Of a stretch of 32,603 nucleotides of DNA, positions 1-7,628 are shown in pieces; the stretch's first letter is position 1, and each line of letters opens with the position of its first letter. Source of the DNA: Panacagrimonas sp052387695 (lineage in GTDB: Bacteria; Pseudomonadota; Gammaproteobacteria; Nevskiales; Nevskiaceae); NCBI GenBank assembly GCA_052387695.1, contig JBQTIX010000189.1:1-32603 (forward strand), written 5' to 3'. Below the pieces are notes generated by a model that had not been told where the DNA came from, did not search any database, and saw only the letters and a program-made list of their open reading frames with translations. The position numbers and the translations under genes are program-made.

Positions 1-125
1 ACGTCCGGTTCGACGAGCGGGAAGTGGAAACGGAGTCATGGCTGAGCTACTTGGGCACCGCCGTCCGAAAGGACCGGAAACAGACAAGCCGCGCCTACCG
101 CCACCGCGCCACTTCTCGACTCTAC
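1..125 (+). mobile_element. 3' end of a probable group II intron (domain V remnant and domain VI)
   Basis: The first 11 bases (acgtccggttc) match the 3' strand of group II intron domain V, whose 5' strand would lie outside the window. The following bases resemble the tail I remember from bacterial group II introns: a gaagtgg block near base 21 can pair with ccacttc near base 109, forming a long domain VI-like stem that ends in ctac at 122-125. The 3' boundary near 125 is an estimate. The intron reverse transcriptase, if present, is off the left edge. The inferred insertion is antisense to the leftward gene at 420. Tentative, because only the last part is visible. Confidence 0.5.
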
Positions 126-420
126 CGAGCGCGAACCGGGACTCTGTAGTCAGCCCCTTGTATTTTCCCGGCAGCGGCTCCAGCGCGGGGTCCAGGTCGC
201 AGATCACCTTGAGGCCATGCAGCATATCGACGAGCCGGCCTAATTCATCGCGATCGAACTTGAATTGAATCGGCAGTTGATGCTGCATCAGGCCGAGCAT
301 GCCGACGATGAGCTGCGACTGCTCGATGGCCAGGCGATTGGCCGGATCGATGGCGGGTATCACCACGTCCTTCATCGCCTTGAGCATGCTGGTGAGCTGG
401 ATTTCGGATCGTAGTTGCAT
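1..420 (-). CDS. Unrecognised small protein, 3' part displaced by the intron-like sequence (partial)
   Basis: Leftward frame starting at ATG 420 with a good AAGGAG site, whose first ~87 residues look like real coding: MQLRSEIQLTSMLKAMKDVV followed by a Leu/Met-rich helical stretch and a charged segment (FKFDRDELGRLVDML). I do not recognise a family. The start lies one base after the stop of the preceding 36-residue frame (TGA-A-ATG), so it is probably translationally coupled to it and is the last visible gene of the CYP153 operon. The frame stays open to base 1, but from about base 125 leftward it reads through sequence resembling a group II intron, where the translation is Arg-rich and unconvincing. 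The natural C-terminus has therefore probably been lost or moved. Function unknown. Confidence 0.5.
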   Translation of the reverse strand, partial: MQLRSEIQLTSMLKAMKDVVIPAIDPANRLAIEQSQLIVGMLGLMQHQLPIQFKFDRDELGRLVDMLHGLKVICDLDPALEPLPGKYKGLTTESRFALGRVEKWRGGGRRGLSVSGPFGRRCPSSSAMTPFPLPARRTGR

Positions 421-421
421 T

Positions 422-532
422 TCAGACTCCTTGTTCAAGTTGCGTGCGAAGCTCGTCGAGAATCATCGAGCCGATGCCGATGAGCCAGGTGATCCGCACG
501 TCCTGGTGGGTCGACGCAGGCTGGCAATCCAT
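422..532 (-). CDS. Putative 36-residue small protein in the CYP153 operon
   Basis: A leftward frame starting at ATG 532 encodes 36 residues ending in ...MILDELRTQLEQGV, and its TGA is separated from the next ATG by one base. The second half is a regular amphipathic helix with a short hydrophobic stretch before it (ITWLIGIGSMIL). The tight TGA-A-ATG junction and same orientation as the P450 operon support translation. The ribosome-binding site is weak (AGGACC about 12 bases upstream), so the start is uncertain. No family recognised; it could equally be a fragment of a longer lost gene. Confidence 0.35.
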   Translation of the reverse strand: MDCQPASTHQDVRITWLIGIGSMILDELRTQLEQGV

Positions 533-596
533 TCTGGCGGGGGTGGTCCTTGTCCGGGCGCAGGAGCAGTCGCTGGGGAATCATGTGGAAGTGCCC

Positions 597-845
597 CTAG
601 ATTTCGCTGCTATGCACGATGGGCCTAGCCTCTCGACTGCCCTTCATGCGCTTGTCCGGCGTCGTGGGATCGTTGGGCGAGATTTCAACATGATCGGCAT
701 GAACCGCGACCAGGGTTCCGACGAAGGGAAAATCATCGAAGCGATCAGGAATGCGATAGCTCACCGCGTCACCGACCTTGAAGCTGGCCGGATCGAAGTT
801 AAACGAGAAGGGGCAGGCTTCGCTGGGGTTTCCGAGGTTCTGCAT
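597..845 (-). CDS. Small conserved-looking protein of unknown function in the CYP153 operon (82 aa)
   Basis: The start at ATG 845 is preceded by a strong GGAGGAG site, which decides it over a longer in-frame extension that would run back into the GMC gene. The protein has a Pro/Phe-rich N-terminus, then a segment (FKVGDAVSYRIPDR, then VGTLVAVHADHVEIS) with the alternating pattern of a small SH3-like or KOW-like beta barrel. The tail is basic, with no signal peptide, membrane segment or cysteine cluster. It lies 41 bases after the GMC dehydrogenase stop and is probably co-transcribed with the P450, ferredoxin and dehydrogenase. That placement suggests an accessory role in the oxidation pathway, but nothing in the sequence shows what it does. 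Confidence 0.65.
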   Translation of the reverse strand: MQNLGNPSEACPFSFNFDPASFKVGDAVSYRIPDRFDDFPFVGTLVAVHADHVEISPNDPTTPDKRMKGSREARPIVHSSEI

Positions 846-886
846 GAGTGGACTCCTCCATCTTGTGTATGGCAATGCGGCGCATG

Positions 887-2491
887 CTACCCGGCGACTT
901 TCCCGAGGATCAGATCGGCACCCTTCTCGCCGATCATCATCGCGGGAAAGTTCGTATTGCCGCTGATGATGTTGGGCATGATCGACGCATCGATCACGCG
1001 CAGACCTTCGATCCCGCGCACACGCAGCGACGAATCGACGACGGCCATGTCGTCCGAGCCCATCTTGCAAGTACCCACCGGGTGATACAGCGAGTTGGCG
1101 TTGTTGCGGATGTAGGTGTCGAGATCGGCGTCGGATGTCGAGGCCGATCCCGGCGCGTACTCGGTGCCGCGGAAGTCGTCGTAGGCCTGCTGCGCGATGA
1201 TCTCGCGGCTCAGCCGGATGCCTTCTCGCAACACACGCAGATCGTCCGGATCGGAGAAGTACTGGGGATCGATGATGGGCGCGACCGTCGGATCAGCCGA
1301 CTGGATCTTCACCGTGCCGGCGCTGCGCGGGCGGCTGCCGTTCATGACCGCCATGCAGCCCTCTTCCATGATCACGTCGCGGCCGTGATCGTTGTACATG
1401 ATGGGCACGGAGTAGATCTGCAGGTCCGGGTACGCCAGATCCGGTTTCGATTTCAGGTGCGCCCAGGCCTCCAGCGCGCTGACGGTGGTCGGACCCGATT
1501 TGTAGACCAGGTACTGCAACCCCGCTTTGGCCATCGCCGGCAGCTTCAGGCTGGAGATCAGCGAATGGGGTTTGGTGATGCGCTGCTTGACGGCGATGGC
1601 GATGTGGTCGCGCAGATTGCGTCCCACGCCGGGCAGCGCGTGCTGAATCTTGATGCCCTGTGGCGTGATGTCCCGTGGATCGCCGATGCCCGAGAGTTGC
1701 AGGACCTGCGGTGAATTGATGACGCCACCCGCGAGGATGACTTCGCGGTTCGCGCGAACGGTCACCACACGGCGTCGATGGAGGTACTCGACACCCGTAG
1801 CGCGTTGACCCTCAAAGGTCACACGCCGGACCAGTGCCCCGGTGATCACGCGCAGGTTCGGCCGAGTCAGCACCGGCTTCAGGTAGCAGGCGGACGCGCT
1901 CTGCCTTTGAGCATTCGCGTAGTTGCCTTGCATCTGGGCCATGCCGAGGGGATCGACCTCGTTGACGTCGCGGTTGAACGGATGACCGGCCTGCTTGCCG
2001 CCCTCGATCCAGGCACGCGACGTCGGGTTCATCGTCTCCAGCGGCGAGCGCGTGACGGCAATCGGACCGTCGTGACCGCGGAACTCCGGGTCACCGGCGG
2101 GAAAGCTCTCCACTCGTTTGAAATACGGCAGGCATTCGCGGTACGACCAGCCCTTGTTGCCGAGCTTGGCCCACTGGTCGTAGTCGCCGGCATTGCCGCG
2201 GGAGACGACCAGTCCGTTGATCGAACTCGATCCGCCCAGCACCTTGCCGCGCGGAAAATACATCGTGCGGCCGTTGAGACCCGGCTGCGGAGCAGACTCG
2301 AAGTTCCAGTTGCCCTTGCCCGACTTCATCAGCGGAAAGAAACCGGCTGGCATCCTGTAGAGCAGGCTGCTGTCGCGGCCACCGGCTTCGAGCAGTAACA
2401 CCTTCACCGAAGGGTCGGCGCTCAGACGATTGGCCAGGACGCAGCCGGCCGAACCGGCGCCGGCGATGATGTAGTCAGGCTTGAAGTTCAT
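887..2491 (-). CDS. alkJ: GMC-family FAD-dependent alcohol dehydrogenase (AlkJ-like)
   Basis: A glucose-methanol-choline oxidoreductase of 534 residues, the usual length. The N-terminus holds the FAD-binding Rossmann motif GAGSAG at residues 11-16. GMC signature 1 follows (GKVLGGSSSINGLVVSRG), and the C-terminal part has HPVGTCKMG and SGNTNFPAMM, which carry the catalytic His and Asn of the family. Choline dehydrogenase and AlkJ are the nearest recognised types. Placed three bases after the ferredoxin stop and downstream of a CYP153, it most likely oxidises the primary alcohol made by the P450 to the aldehyde, passing electrons to the quinone pool as AlkJ does. The substrate is inferred from context; choline dehydrogenase is the alternative but no betaine genes are nearby. 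Confidence 0.85.
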   Translation of the reverse strand: MNFKPDYIIAGAGSAGCVLANRLSADPSVKVLLLEAGGRDSSLLYRMPAGFFPLMKSGKGNWNFESAPQPGLNGRTMYFPRGKVLGGSSSINGLVVSRGNAGDYDQWAKLGNKGWSYRECLPYFKRVESFPAGDPEFRGHDGPIAVTRSPLETMNPTSRAWIEGGKQAGHPFNRDVNEVDPLGMAQMQGNYANAQRQSASACYLKPVLTRPNLRVITGALVRRVTFEGQRATGVEYLHRRRVVTVRANREVILAGGVINSPQVLQLSGIGDPRDITPQGIKIQHALPGVGRNLRDHIAIAVKQRITKPHSLISSLKLPAMAKAGLQYLVYKSGPTTVSALEAWAHLKSKPDLAYPDLQIYSVPIMYNDHGRDVIMEEGCMAVMNGSRPRSAGTVKIQSADPTVAPIIDPQYFSDPDDLRVLREGIRLSREIIAQQAYDDFRGTEYAPGSASTSDADLDTYIRNNANSLYHPVGTCKMGSDDMAVVDSSLRVRGIEGLRVIDASIMPNIISGNTNFPAMMIGEKGADLILGKVAG

Positions 2492-2494
2492 CGC

Positions 2495-2818
2495 TCAGTG
2501 CTGATCCTTGGGCATGTGCAGCACCAATCCGTCCAGCGCCTCGGTCATCTTGAGCTGGCAGGACAACCGGCTGTTCGGCGCGCGCACGTCCGAGAGCGAC
2601 AGCATTTCTTCTTCCAGTCCCGGCGTTGCGGGACCGGTGCGTTCTAACCAGGCCGCATCGACATGGACGTGGCAGGTGCCGCAGGCCGCGGCACCCCCGC
2701 AATCGCCATCGATGCCGCGCACGAGGTTCTGTACCGCGCCTTCCATCGCGGACAGTCCGACGTCGACTTCGACCACGCGCTGCTCGCCAGCGGAGGAGAT
2801 GTAAATAATTTTGGGCAT
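2495..2818 (-). CDS. fdx: [2Fe-2S] ferredoxin, electron donor to the P450
   Basis: A 107-residue vertebrate/putidaredoxin-type ferredoxin. The cluster ligands are visible as Cys40, Cys46 and Cys49 (C-x5-C-x2-C in DGDCGGAAACGTCHV) and Cys87 (RLSCQL). The length and the acidic stretch around GLEEEML match the adrenodoxin/putidaredoxin family, which shuttles single electrons from a flavoprotein reductase to a class I P450. It starts 15 bases after the P450 stop with a GGAGA site and is followed at three bases by the GMC dehydrogenase, so the three are one operon. No reductase is encoded next to it; the nearest candidate in the window is the flavoprotein at 29097-30332. Confidence 0.92.
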   Translation of the reverse strand: MPKIIYISSAGEQRVVEVDVGLSAMEGAVQNLVRGIDGDCGGAAACGTCHVHVDAAWLERTGPATPGLEEEMLSLSDVRAPNSRLSCQLKMTEALDGLVLHMPKDQH

Positions 2819-2833
2819 GTCAGGTCTCCGAAC

Positions 2834-4090
2834 TTAGGCGTGCAGACGCACGGGCAGCGAGATGAATCCGTGGATCAGGTTGGACGGCACGCGTACGGGC
2901 TCGCCCGTCAACTCAATACCGTTGTAGCGCTCGAGGACTTCCTCGCACAGCACGCGCAGTTGCAGTTCGGCGAGGCGATTGCCAAGGCAGCGATGGATGC
3001 CGAAACCGAAGGACAGGTGATGCCGCGCACGGGGCCGGTCGATGATGAAATCCAGCGGCCGGTCGATCACGTCCGGATCACGGTTGCCGGAGAGGTACCA
3101 CATGGCCACCTTGTCGCCCTTCTTGATCAGCTTGCCGCGGAACTCGATGTCCTGCATTGCCGTGCGGCGCATGTGCGCGATGGGCGTCTGCCAGCGGATG
3201 ATCTCCGGCACCGCGCTGTCGATCAGTTTGCGGTTGGCCTTGGCCTTGGCGAACTCCCAGGGATACTGCGAGGCCGCATAGGCGCCTCCGGACATGGAGC
3301 TGCGCGTGGTGTCGTTGCCGCCAACGATCAGCAGTACCAGCATGCCGATGAAGTCGGTCGGCGTGAGGTCCTGCATGGCGGGGTTGTGCGCCAGCATGGA
3401 GATCAGATCGGCCTTCGGTGGCTGCTTCTGGCGCTCGTCCCAGAGGCTCTGGAAGTAGGCAAGGCACTCCATCAACTCAGTGGTGCGCTGCTCCCAGGTG
3501 TCGACAAGCCCGTACCCCGGCCGCGTGGTGACGATGTCGGACCAGCGCGTGAGCTTGGCGCGCTCCTCGAAGGGGAAGTCCAGCAAGGTCGCCAGCATCA
3601 TCGTGGTCAGCGGAATCGAGACCCGCTCCACCCAGTCGAAGTCCTCGTTGACCGGAAGCTCGCTGAACAGCTTCTTGGTGCGTTCGCGGATCAGGGCCTC
3701 GAAGCGCAGCAGGTTGGCCGGCGCCACGATCGGGCTGCAGGCCATGCGGTGTACGTCGTGTATCGGCGGGTCCATGCCGAGGAAATTCGGCAGGTGGATG
3801 CCGCCCTCCACCGCGTTGAGCGTGGTGTCGTCGAGCACAAAGCTGCCGTTGGTGTGATCTGACGAGAACACCTTGTGATTGGTGTCGATGGCGACGATGT
3901 CGTGGAACTTGGTGATCGACCAGTACGGGCCGTAGAGGCTGTCCCTGCAGAAGTGCACCGGGTCCTCCGTGCGCAGTCGATCGAAGTAGGGCTCGAGCGC
4001 GTCGCGCGCATACAGATCGGTATTGCTCACATCGATGTCCGCCAGCGGGATGCTGCGGGCGATCTCGGCGTCACGGGTGTTCGGTGTCAT
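2834..4090 (-). CDS. Cytochrome P450 of the CYP153 type (alkane/fatty acyl terminal hydroxylase)
   Basis: A soluble 418-residue class I P450. The heme-binding loop is FGFGIHRCLG, with the proximal Cys at about residue 368. The I-helix oxygen-activation motif is LLIVGGNDTT and the K-helix ExxR is EIIRW. Several long stretches match CYP153 as I remember CYP153A6, including IDVSN near the start, RAKLTRWSD, HMRRTA, WYLSGNRDP and HHLSFGFGIHRC. CYP153 enzymes hydroxylate the terminal methyl of medium-chain alkanes and related chains. ATG 4090 follows a strong AGGAGGAG site; a much longer upstream extension of the frame has no coding character. It heads an operon with its ferredoxin and an alcohol dehydrogenase, divergent from a large activator-type regulator. 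The exact substrate cannot be read from sequence. Confidence 0.92.
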   Translation of the reverse strand: MTPNTRDAEIARSIPLADIDVSNTDLYARDALEPYFDRLRTEDPVHFCRDSLYGPYWSITKFHDIVAIDTNHKVFSSDHTNGSFVLDDTTLNAVEGGIHLPNFLGMDPPIHDVHRMACSPIVAPANLLRFEALIRERTKKLFSELPVNEDFDWVERVSIPLTTMMLATLLDFPFEERAKLTRWSDIVTTRPGYGLVDTWEQRTTELMECLAYFQSLWDERQKQPPKADLISMLAHNPAMQDLTPTDFIGMLVLLIVGGNDTTRSSMSGGAYAASQYPWEFAKAKANRKLIDSAVPEIIRWQTPIAHMRRTAMQDIEFRGKLIKKGDKVAMWYLSGNRDPDVIDRPLDFIIDRPRARHHLSFGFGIHRCLGNRLAELQLRVLCEEVLERYNGIELTGEPVRVPSNLIHGFISLPVRLHA

Positions 4091-4116
4091 GGGCTCTCCT
4101 CCTGGTGATTCCGACG

Positions 4117-4130
4117 AGCAGGTTCCTGCT
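4117..4130. promoter_or_regulatory. 14-bp palindrome just upstream of the CYP153 start
   Basis: Arms agcagg and cctgct are separated by tt. It lies about 26 bases upstream of the P450 ATG, between the ribosome-binding site and the larger inverted repeat, so it would be in the 5' leader. It could be a small operator or leader hairpin, or chance. Confidence 0.25.
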
Positions 4131-4166
4131 TGGGACTGAAGCCTAGAGGTGTCACACTGCACCCGA

Positions 4167-4192
4167 CCCGTACTTTCTAAGGGGAGTACGGG
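4167..4192. promoter_or_regulatory. Candidate operator: perfect 8-bp inverted repeat in the divergent CYP153/regulator promoter region
   Basis: The arms cccgtact (4167-4174) and agtacggg (4185-4192) are perfectly complementary around a 10-bp spacer. The site sits 76 bp before the P450 start and 90 bp before the regulator start, a fitting place for an operator controlling one or both genes. The inner edge of the right arm reads ggggag, like the core of the MalT box (GGGGAKGAGG), which is suggestive because the divergent gene is a MalT-type regulator. It could alternatively form a leader hairpin. Binding is inferred. Confidence 0.45.
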
Positions 4193-4282
4193 AATCGAGC
4201 TGCGGACCCTGTTCCGATGAGGGTTTTGACGGTCCCTGAGACCCGTGCGAACGCGGGCATGAAATGAGGAGAGCGGTGCGGC

Positions 4283-7048
4283 ATGCCGAGAAAATCGATG
4301 CCCTTGCCAGGCGGGGCCGAAGCCGAACGCAAGGTGGGGCGCACCGACCCACCGGTGTTCATGTTCCGCGCGCTGCGCCGCAAGGTCCTGGACCGGATCC
4401 AGTCTCAAGGCCGATTGGCGAGCAAGTGCGTCGCGGTGATGGCGCCGGTCGGTTACGGCAAGACGGTGTTGATGTCGATGCTGCTGGCCGATCTGCGCCG
4501 CACCGGCAGGCAGTGCCTGTGGTTTGCGCTGGATGATCGCGATGCGACCCTGGAGAGCCTCATCGGAGGACTCGAATCCCTGCTGCGGGAGAGCGACACC
4601 AAGTTGCATCCGACCCACGCGCTGTTCCGCGGGCACGAACCCGCTGCAACGCGCATCGATGCGCTGATCGAACTGATCGGCGCGTATCCCCTGCCGATCA
4701 CGCTGTTCATCGACAACCTCCAGTTCTGCTCCGACCCTGCTCTCGGCCGCCTGCTCGACTGGCTATGCTTCCGCACCCAGCCCACCGTGCAACTGGTGCT
4801 GAGCAGCACGCGCGATTTCCCGCTGGATGTCGCACGCGCTGAACTGGAAGGCCTGATCCGGCAGATCGGACCTGCCGATCTCGGCTTCGGCCCGGACGAG
4901 GTCAGCGAGCTGCTCGGCCCGGAGCTCTGCGAGCGCATTGGCGCTCAGGGCGTCGAAGCAGTTGCACGGCGGACGGAGGGCTGGCCGGCTGCGGCACGCA
5001 TGGTGCAGATCATTCTGACGAATGCAGACGATCCGCGCGCCACGCTCAAGACCTTCTCGGGATCGGACCAGGCGCTCGCGAAACTTCTCAATCGGCAGGT
5101 CCTGTCCGGGTTCCCCACCGAGATCCGCGACTTCCTGCTTTGCCTCGCGCAGCTCCGAACGTTTTGTCTGGAGCTGTGCCGTCACGCCATCGGCGGTGAT
5201 CACACGGGCGAACATCTCGCCTACCTGATGGAGCGCAATGTCTTCATCATTCCCATTGATCGCAACCGGGAGTGGTACCGGCTACACGGCCTGTTCCGCG
5301 ATCACCTGCTGCACGATGCCGGTCGCGCACTGCCGGCCGTGCGCCGCAAGGACGTGCTCACGCGGGCGGCGCGCTGGTGCGAGAGCAATGGCTACTGGCG
5401 CGAGGCCATCGAATACGCGCTGGCATCCGGGTCTGCGAGCACCGCCAGCGAAGTGCTCGAACGCACGGCCGCCATCTTTGTTCGAGACCGCGGCGACATT
5501 CTTCAATACATCGGCTGGATGGAAGCGCTGCATGGGCAAGGTCACCAGGCAGGGCCGGAAGCCGAGTACTGGTTCGGATGGGCGCTCGCGTTCCATCGCC
5601 GCTACGAGTACGCGCGCCAGCAGATCGATGGCCTCGCGACGCGGATCAGACGGCAACGCGGAAAACTGGCGGTGGCCGGCGACCTGCCACGGCGCATCAC
5701 CATCCTGCGCACCTCGATCGACAGCCTGACCGATCACCTGCAGGACGCATATCGAGGTGCCGCAGAGTGGCTCACCGGGGCGAGCGCCGCAGGCGACGAC
5801 GCCTTCAACCTCACCGCCGCACATTGCATCGTGAGTTGCTACCACTCCAATGCATCGCAATTCGTCGAAGCACGACGCGCGATCCAGTCCGCGCGCGAGT
5901 CAGCATTCCAGGCGAACAGCGCTTACGTGGATGGCTGGGTCTATTCCTACAGCGGTCTCATTGAAATTCACGAGGGCAACTACGCCGCAGCCTACCCGGA
6001 ACTGGTGAGATCACTGGAGACCACCCGTGCCGCGCTGGGCGACGAGTCCGGCATCTGCGGGACACTGGCCATGATCGTGTCGCGCTGTGCCATCGGCATG
6101 GGTCTGGTGCAGGAGGCCCGACAACTGTTGGAACTGGGTCTGAAGACCTCTCGTACGCATGGGTTCTTGGAGGCGACGGCTTGCGGTCTCGAAACTGCGG
6201 TGCTCCTGTGGACCGGCGTGGCAGACGATCCGATCTCCATCGCCCTGCTCCGAGAGGTGGCCAGCGCCTACCCACCACGTCTCTCCTTCACGCTCTCCTG
6301 TCACCTGATCCGTCGCCTGATCCAGATCGGGCGGATCGACGAGGCGCGCACAGAAGCGTCCAGGATCGGATTGAACATCGAAACCGGCGAGCGTCGGAAA
6401 ACCACCTGCCCTTTCGCAGGCATCGCGCAGATCGATGCCCTGATGTCTGCCGTCAAGATCGAACTGAATATCGCTGCAGGACGCTTCAAACAGATTGAGA
6501 CGCTGCTCGATCAGGAGCGCCGAAGGGCTAAGGCCAGTGATTGCGTGGCCCGTCTGGTCGAACTCGAACTGGACAGCGCCGACATCGCTGTGCGCATGGA
6601 TGATCGCGCCCTCTCCGTTCGGCACATCACGCGCGCTGTTCGCCTCGGTGCGCCTCGGCGAATTGTGCGGGCGTTCCACGATCATGCGGCCACCTTGGGA
6701 GAAGTCGTTGCGCAGACCAAGGCCTCGGCCTGGGGTTTTGCATCCGAAGAAGAACGACGGTTCTTCGCGGAACTATGCCGGACCCTGCCCGAAGGCGATC
6801 TCGCCGAAGTGGCGCGCGTTGCGACGGCCCATGATCAGCCGCGCCTGCTCGGTTCACTCACTGCGCGCGAGGCGGAACTGCTCGGATTCATCGATGCCGG
6901 CCTGTCCAATCAGCAACTCGCTGACCGCACCGACGTGTCCCTGACCACGATCAAATGGCATCTGCAAAACCTGTACGGCAAGCTCGCCGTCTCAAGTCGG
7001 TCGGCGGCCTTGGCCAAGGCCAGAGGGTTGAACTTGCTTCCAAGATAA
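4283..7048 (+). CDS. alkS: AlkS/MalT-type large ATP-binding LuxR-family transcriptional activator
   Basis: A 921-residue STAND-class regulator. Near the N-terminus is a Walker A motif APVGYGKT (residues 54-61), followed by a Walker B-like segment (ITLFIDNLQF). A long alpha-helical TPR-like sensor region follows, and the last ~65 residues are a LuxR-type helix-turn-helix (LTAREAELL, then SNQQLADRTDVSLTTIKWHL). Length and order are those of MalT and AlkS (about 880-920 residues), which bind an inducer and ATP, oligomerise and activate promoters. Divergence from a CYP153 operon makes an alkane-responsive, AlkS-like role the best guess. The ATG at 4283 is 11 bases after GAGGAG. The symbol reflects role by context; sequence alone supports only the MalT/AlkS class. 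Confidence 0.85.
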   Translation: MPRKSMPLPGGAEAERKVGRTDPPVFMFRALRRKVLDRIQSQGRLASKCVAVMAPVGYGKTVLMSMLLADLRRTGRQCLWFALDDRDATLESLIGGLESLLRESDTKLHPTHALFRGHEPAATRIDALIELIGAYPLPITLFIDNLQFCSDPALGRLLDWLCFRTQPTVQLVLSSTRDFPLDVARAELEGLIRQIGPADLGFGPDEVSELLGPELCERIGAQGVEAVARRTEGWPAAARMVQIILTNADDPRATLKTFSGSDQALAKLLNRQVLSGFPTEIRDFLLCLAQLRTFCLELCRHAIGGDHTGEHLAYLMERNVFIIPIDRNREWYRLHGLFRDHLLHDAGRALPAVRRKDVLTRAARWCESNGYWREAIEYALASGSASTASEVLERTAAIFVRDRGDILQYIGWMEALHGQGHQAGPEAEYWFGWALAFHRRYEYARQQIDGLATRIRRQRGKLAVAGDLPRRITILRTSIDSLTDHLQDAYRGAAEWLTGASAAGDDAFNLTAAHCIVSCYHSNASQFVEARRAIQSARESAFQANSAYVDGWVYSYSGLIEIHEGNYAAAYPELVRSLETTRAALGDESGICGTLAMIVSRCAIGMGLVQEARQLLELGLKTSRTHGFLEATACGLETAVLLWTGVADDPISIALLREVASAYPPRLSFTLSCHLIRRLIQIGRIDEARTEASRIGLNIETGERRKTTCPFAGIAQIDALMSAVKIELNIAAGRFKQIETLLDQERRRAKASDCVARLVELELDSADIAVRMDDRALSVRHITRAVRLGAPRRIVRAFHDHAATLGEVVAQTKASAWGFASEEERRFFAELCRTLPEGDLAEVARVATAHDQPRLLGSLTAREAELLGFIDAGLSNQQLADRTDVSLTTIKWHLQNLYGKLAVSSRSAALAKARGLNLLPR

Positions 7049-7160
7049 CTTGATGTTCGTGTCGGCCAAGCCATCGTGGCGCTCCGCGTCCGTTACTGGC
7101 GCCTCAGAGCGATCATTTCAAGCCTAGGCAATATGTTCAGTGGGTCCGACCCATCACTGT

Positions 7161-7319
7161 TGTCAGCAACCCCAGGAGTCGATTTTCCGGCCGGTCGATT
7201 GAAAATTCGTCGTGCTCGGTGAAGAAGCGTTCGGCCCGATAGAGATTCTGGCGGAGGTGCGGCGCGATCAAGAGCTTCCCCCGCAGCGCGAGCAGATTGC
7301 CACGACGAGGCACCTTCGG
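7161..7319 (-). pseudogene. mcrC: Decayed fragment of mcrC (McrBC restriction system subunit)
   Basis: A leftward frame here reads VPRRGNLLALRGKLLIAPHL, then RQNLYRAERFFTEHDEF and SIDRPENRLL. I recognise these as the conserved middle of McrC proteins, which continue after ENRLL into the nuclease domain. Only about 50 residues remain; the frame runs into unrelated sequence on both sides, with no start, no PD-(D/E)xK domain and no mcrB nearby. It is therefore a relic of a lost 5-methylcytosine-dependent restriction locus in the gap between the regulator and the acyl-CoA synthetase. Confidence 0.6.
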
Positions 7320-7628
7320 CACCGAAGCGTGCAAGCAAAATGAGCTGGAGAGCGGGCGCGGGCGCACGTCACTCGCGCCCCCTCGTTCGCACAGCTCTTC
7401 ATCTGGGGTCCTGATTCAAAAACATTAATGGTTCGTATGGTTGATGGTCGGCAGGACCCAGCCCGAAGCGGAAGCTCGCGTGCCGCAAAAGATCTCCCGT
7501 GAGCGGTCACTCGTAGACCCACGCCTGGTGCGAAATGATTTATTCGCAGACCTCAAGCTCAGAGCATAATCTGCGAGCCTTCGCACATGGATCGAGCCTG
7601 TAGAAGTCACTGCGCTCTGGCTGTGGTA
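7320..7628. other. Intergenic stretch without a recognised gene
   Basis: About 300 bases between the mcrC fragment and the acyl-CoA synthetase stop. The short frames on both strands show no domain or coding-like pattern. Base composition is less GC-rich than the flanking genes (for example ttcaaaaacattaatggtt near 7416). I see no clear terminator. It is probably debris from the same deletion or insertion history that left the mcrC relic. Confidence 0.5.

Noticed and set aside
38..268. A 76-codon plus-strand frame starting MAELLGHRRPKGPETD
   Set aside because: It resembles spurious short proteins often annotated over the 3' end of group II introns, and the RNA interpretation explains the sequence better.
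2663..3862. A 399-codon open frame on the plus strand over the ferredoxin and P450 genes
   Set aside because: It is the antisense shadow of clearly recognised genes in GC-rich DNA; its translation is His/Arg/Val-rich with no domain.
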